Shown in pieces: positions 62,110 to 64,000 of a stretch of DNA of 64,000 bases. A program made the translations under genes and the position numbers. Where the stretch lies: assembly GCF_004758605.1 (NCBI RefSeq), contig NZ_CP038510.1, forward strand, positions 550,001 to 614,000, given 5' to 3'. Numbering within the stretch: position 1 is the first letter of the stretch; each line of letters starts with the position of its first letter. This DNA is from Deinococcus metallilatus (GTDB taxonomy: Bacteria; Deinococcota; Deinococci; Deinococcales; Deinococcaceae). Below the pieces are notes generated by a model. It ran no database searches. It was not told the DNA's origin and saw nothing but the letters and a program-made list of their open reading frames with translations.

Positions 62110-63651
62110 ATGCTGTTCCTGCTCGGCGGGCTGGCACTGTTTCTGTTCGGCGTCCGCCTTGTCGGTGAGAACCTCCAACTCCTGCTCGGGCCAAGGCTGC
62201 GCCGCCTGCTCGCCAGCGCGACCCGTTCCGGCCCTCGAGCGGCCCTGACTGGCGCGCTCGTCACCGCCCTGGCGCAATCGGGCACGCTCGTCACGGTGCT
62301 GACGATCACGCTCGTGGATGCGGGTGTGCTCGGGCTGCGCCAGGCGCTCGCCGTGGCGCTTGGCGCCAGCGTGGGCGGCACCCTGACGGTGCAGCTGCTC
62401 GCTTTCAAGATCACGCACCTCGCCATGCCGCTGCTGGCCCTGGGCTTGCTCCTGTCCTGGCCGCGGCTCCTCCAGGGCCGGCTCGGCCGGATTGCCATCG
62501 GGCTCGGGCTGCTGTTCCTGGGCCTCGACACCATGCTCGGCTCACTGCAACCGCTGAGAGGCAGCCTGCTGTTCGCGCAGGTGCTCGCGGCCCTCGCGCA
62601 AAGCCCACTGGTGCTGGCCGCCATTGGGCTGGTGCTCACCGCGCTCGTGCACAGCAGCAACGCCACGGCCACGTTGGCGCTCGCCTTCGTCAGTGGGGGG
62701 CTGCTCACCGCCGAACAGGGCGTCGCGCTGGTGATCGGCGCGAACGTCGGCACGACCTTCTCGGCGGTCCTGGTCAGCGCGCACGGCCCCGTGGATGGGC
62801 GCCGGGTCGCCGTGGGCCACCTGGGGGTAAAGGCCATTGGCGCGCTCGCCACGCTCGCGGTGTTGAACAGCTTCATGCACCTCCTCGCCCGGCTTGGCGC
62901 GGGCCCCGAACGGCTGATCGCAAACGCGCATACCCTGTTCAACCTGCTCGTGCTGCTCGCAGTCCTGCCCCTCGGACGCAGCGTCACCCGCCTGCTGCAA
63001 CGCCTCATCCCCACCCCGCCGAGCGAGGACACGCCGCGCTATCTCTCGGCGGACGCACTGGACCGGCCAGAACTGGCCTACGGCCTGGCGTTTCGCGAAG
63101 TGCTGCGCATCAGCGAGGAGGTCGAGAGCATGTATGCGCTGGCGACAAAGGCCCTCCAGGGCGAAACCACGCATGCCGAGCTCTCCCTCAGGGAGAACAC
63201 TGTCGATGACCTCGTGAACGCAGTCGTGCTGTACCTTGGCCGTCTGGGTGCAGGACAGCCTCACGCGCGCTATGTGGCGCTCTTCGGCACGGCCTCGGAG
63301 CTCGAGGCAATCGCGGACCTGTGCAAGCGGCTCGCGCGCCAGCCACTGAAGCTCCATGCGCACGGCAGCCGCTTCGCGCCCGAGGGGAGTCGGGAGCTGG
63401 TCGTGCTGGCCCTGGAGCTCAAGGAACGAATGCACGCCACGTTCACGGCGCTCACCTTGCGCAACGCCCCGAATGAGTCGGGCCCGCACTTCTCGGCGGA
63501 GGTTGCACATCAGCGGATGCTGCACCTGTATCGCCTGGTGGCGTCGGAAGAGGCACAGCGGTCGAGCAGCGTGCACCTTGACATCCTGACGGTGCTCGAG
63601 CAGATTCACACCGGATTGCGCCGGATAGACGTGCTCGCCGACCAGCTCTGA
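62110..63651 (+). CDS. Na/Pi cotransporter family protein with PhoU-like tail
   Basis: A 513-residue protein. The N-terminal about 300 residues hold two inverted Na/Pi-cotransporter repeats (MLFLLGGLALFLFGVRLVGEN; LTGALVTALAQSGTLVTVLT; LVLTALVHSSNATATLALAF; GVALVIGANVGTTFSAVLVS). The canonical QSSS motifs read QSGT and HSSN here. The C-terminal about 180 residues are a PhoU-like helical domain (FREVLRISEEVESMYALATKAL). It would import phosphate with sodium. TATAAC 7 bases upstream of the ATG could be a -10 box of a leaderless transcript. It follows the phosphodiesterase gene by about 100 bases and fits a phosphate-scavenging role. Confidence 0.87.
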   Translation: MLFLLGGLALFLFGVRLVGENLQLLLGPRLRRLLASATRSGPRAALTGALVTALAQSGTLVTVLTITLVDAGVLGLRQALAVALGASVGGTLTVQLLAFKITHLAMPLLALGLLLSWPRLLQGRLGRIAIGLGLLFLGLDTMLGSLQPLRGSLLFAQVLAALAQSPLVLAAIGLVLTALVHSSNATATLALAFVSGGLLTAEQGVALVIGANVGTTFSAVLVSAHGPVDGRRVAVGHLGVKAIGALATLAVLNSFMHLLARLGAGPERLIANAHTLFNLLVLLAVLPLGRSVTRLLQRLIPTPPSEDTPRYLSADALDRPELAYGLAFREVLRISEEVESMYALATKALQGETTHAELSLRENTVDDLVNAVVLYLGRLGAGQPHARYVALFGTASELEAIADLCKRLARQPLKLHAHGSRFAPEGSRELVVLALELKERMHATFTALTLRNAPNESGPHFSAEVAHQRMLHLYRLVASEEAQRSSSVHLDILTVLEQIHTGLRRIDVLADQL

Positions 63652-64000
63652 GAGGCTGTTTCGAAAGGGAGTTCTGCCAAACGCCGTTGAGGGCTGGGCG
63701 AGGTTGTGAGCGGGGATGGTCAGGATGACACGGAAGCGCAGGGAAGCAAGGGTCTGGGTTTGAACGGAGCGAATCTGGGCTTCGACCAGTTGGGAGAAGA
63801 CGGTTTCGCTTCGGGTGGCGATCTACCCACCCCCCGGTGTCGTACCACGTGTTTTTCTTGGGTAGGAACACCTCCCCCAGGGAGCGGTACCCCTTGTCCC
63901 CGATCATTTTCGGCCCGCCAAACTCCGGCCACCTTTGGTTCAGCTCGTCACCGCCGGTGGTGCCGTGAAGGTTGGCGGGTTTGAGCAGGGCCTGGACGAT
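63652..64000 (-). pseudogene. IS982/IS5-like transposase, frameshifted, cut by window edge
   Basis: The minus strand reads MIGDKGYRSLGEVFLPKKNT, WYDTGGWVDRHPKR, then after a frameshift near 63823 continues in another frame as ETVFSQLVEAQIRSVQTQTL, ASLRFRVILTIPAHNLA. GDKGY supplies the catalytic Asp and ETVFSQL the catalytic Glu. The N-terminal part lies beyond the window. The IS end (GAGGCTGTTTCGAAAGGGAG) starts directly after the Na/Pi gene stop. Confidence 0.75.

Overview
The window looks like chromosome or megaplasmid DNA of a Deinococcus-type bacterium. This is inferred from the very high GC content, the style of the gene products (many secreted or lipoprotein products, oligopeptide-type ABC importers without ATPases, an LtrA protein, a LOG protein) and the dense litter of broken insertion sequences. 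No rRNA, tRNA or CRISPR array was recognised. Most intact genes lie in short tightly packed operons. Between them are remnants of IS3, IS1, IS4/IS701-like, IS110 and IS982/IS5-like elements, none of which appears complete.

Layout, left to right. 1-2.7 kb: end of an aromatic or acyl-CoA operon (acyl-CoA dehydrogenase, benzoate/2-aminobenzoate-type CoA ligase, RidA). 2.9-5.2 kb: exported Ntn-hydrolase acylase. 5.5-7.0 kb: a small protein, a LOG-family protein and a metal-sensing ArsR/SmtB regulator. 7.0-7.5 kb: two opposed IS3 remnants. 7.7-11.2 kb: LtrA, an AraC regulator and an alpha/beta hydrolase with Cys at the nucleophile position. 11.2-12.8 kb: IS remnants. 12.9-16.2 kb: a thiamin-precursor salvage operon on the minus strand (TenA, ATPase, permease, NMT1/THI5-type binding protein) behind a TPP riboswitch. 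16.4-18.6 kb: an IS110 remnant and several unknown small proteins. 18.8-24.2 kb: a large BTAD/NB-ARC/TPR regulator, a secreted lipoprotein that may be a beta-barrel pore-forming protein, and a VOC protein.

25.5-34.5 kb: an IclR regulator followed by a seven-gene operon (peptide-type binding protein, two permeases, DUF885 protein, class III aminotransferase, AstE/AspA-type deacylase, M24-family hydrolase). 34.5-41 kb: two copies of an AraC regulator plus DHFR/RibD-like reductase pair, a third broken reductase, several gene fragments, a VOC protein and a MocR regulator. 41.2-46.7 kb: an EamA transporter, a decayed DapA-family gene, a hydrolase, an intradiol-dioxygenase-like lipoprotein and exported MliC-like or lipoprotein genes. 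47.3-53 kb: a GntR/FadR-type regulator with a second peptide-type importer and a gamma-glutamyltransferase-family enzyme. 53-54.2 kb: an IS3 remnant and a GNAT acetyltransferase.

54.6-63.7 kb: a sugar-phosphate or phosphodiester region. A Gfo/Idh/MocA oxidoreductase, the C-terminal stub of a lost sugar permease and a PHP-type phosphoesterase lie on the minus strand. Diverging from them on the plus strand are a complete Ugp-like ABC importer with its ATPase, a glycerophosphodiester phosphodiesterase and a Na/Pi cotransporter. The window ends in a frameshifted IS982/IS5-like transposase. The common theme is uptake and breakdown of scavenged organic compounds (peptides, thiamin fragments, phosphodiesters) by importer-plus-hydrolase operons, each with its own regulator.
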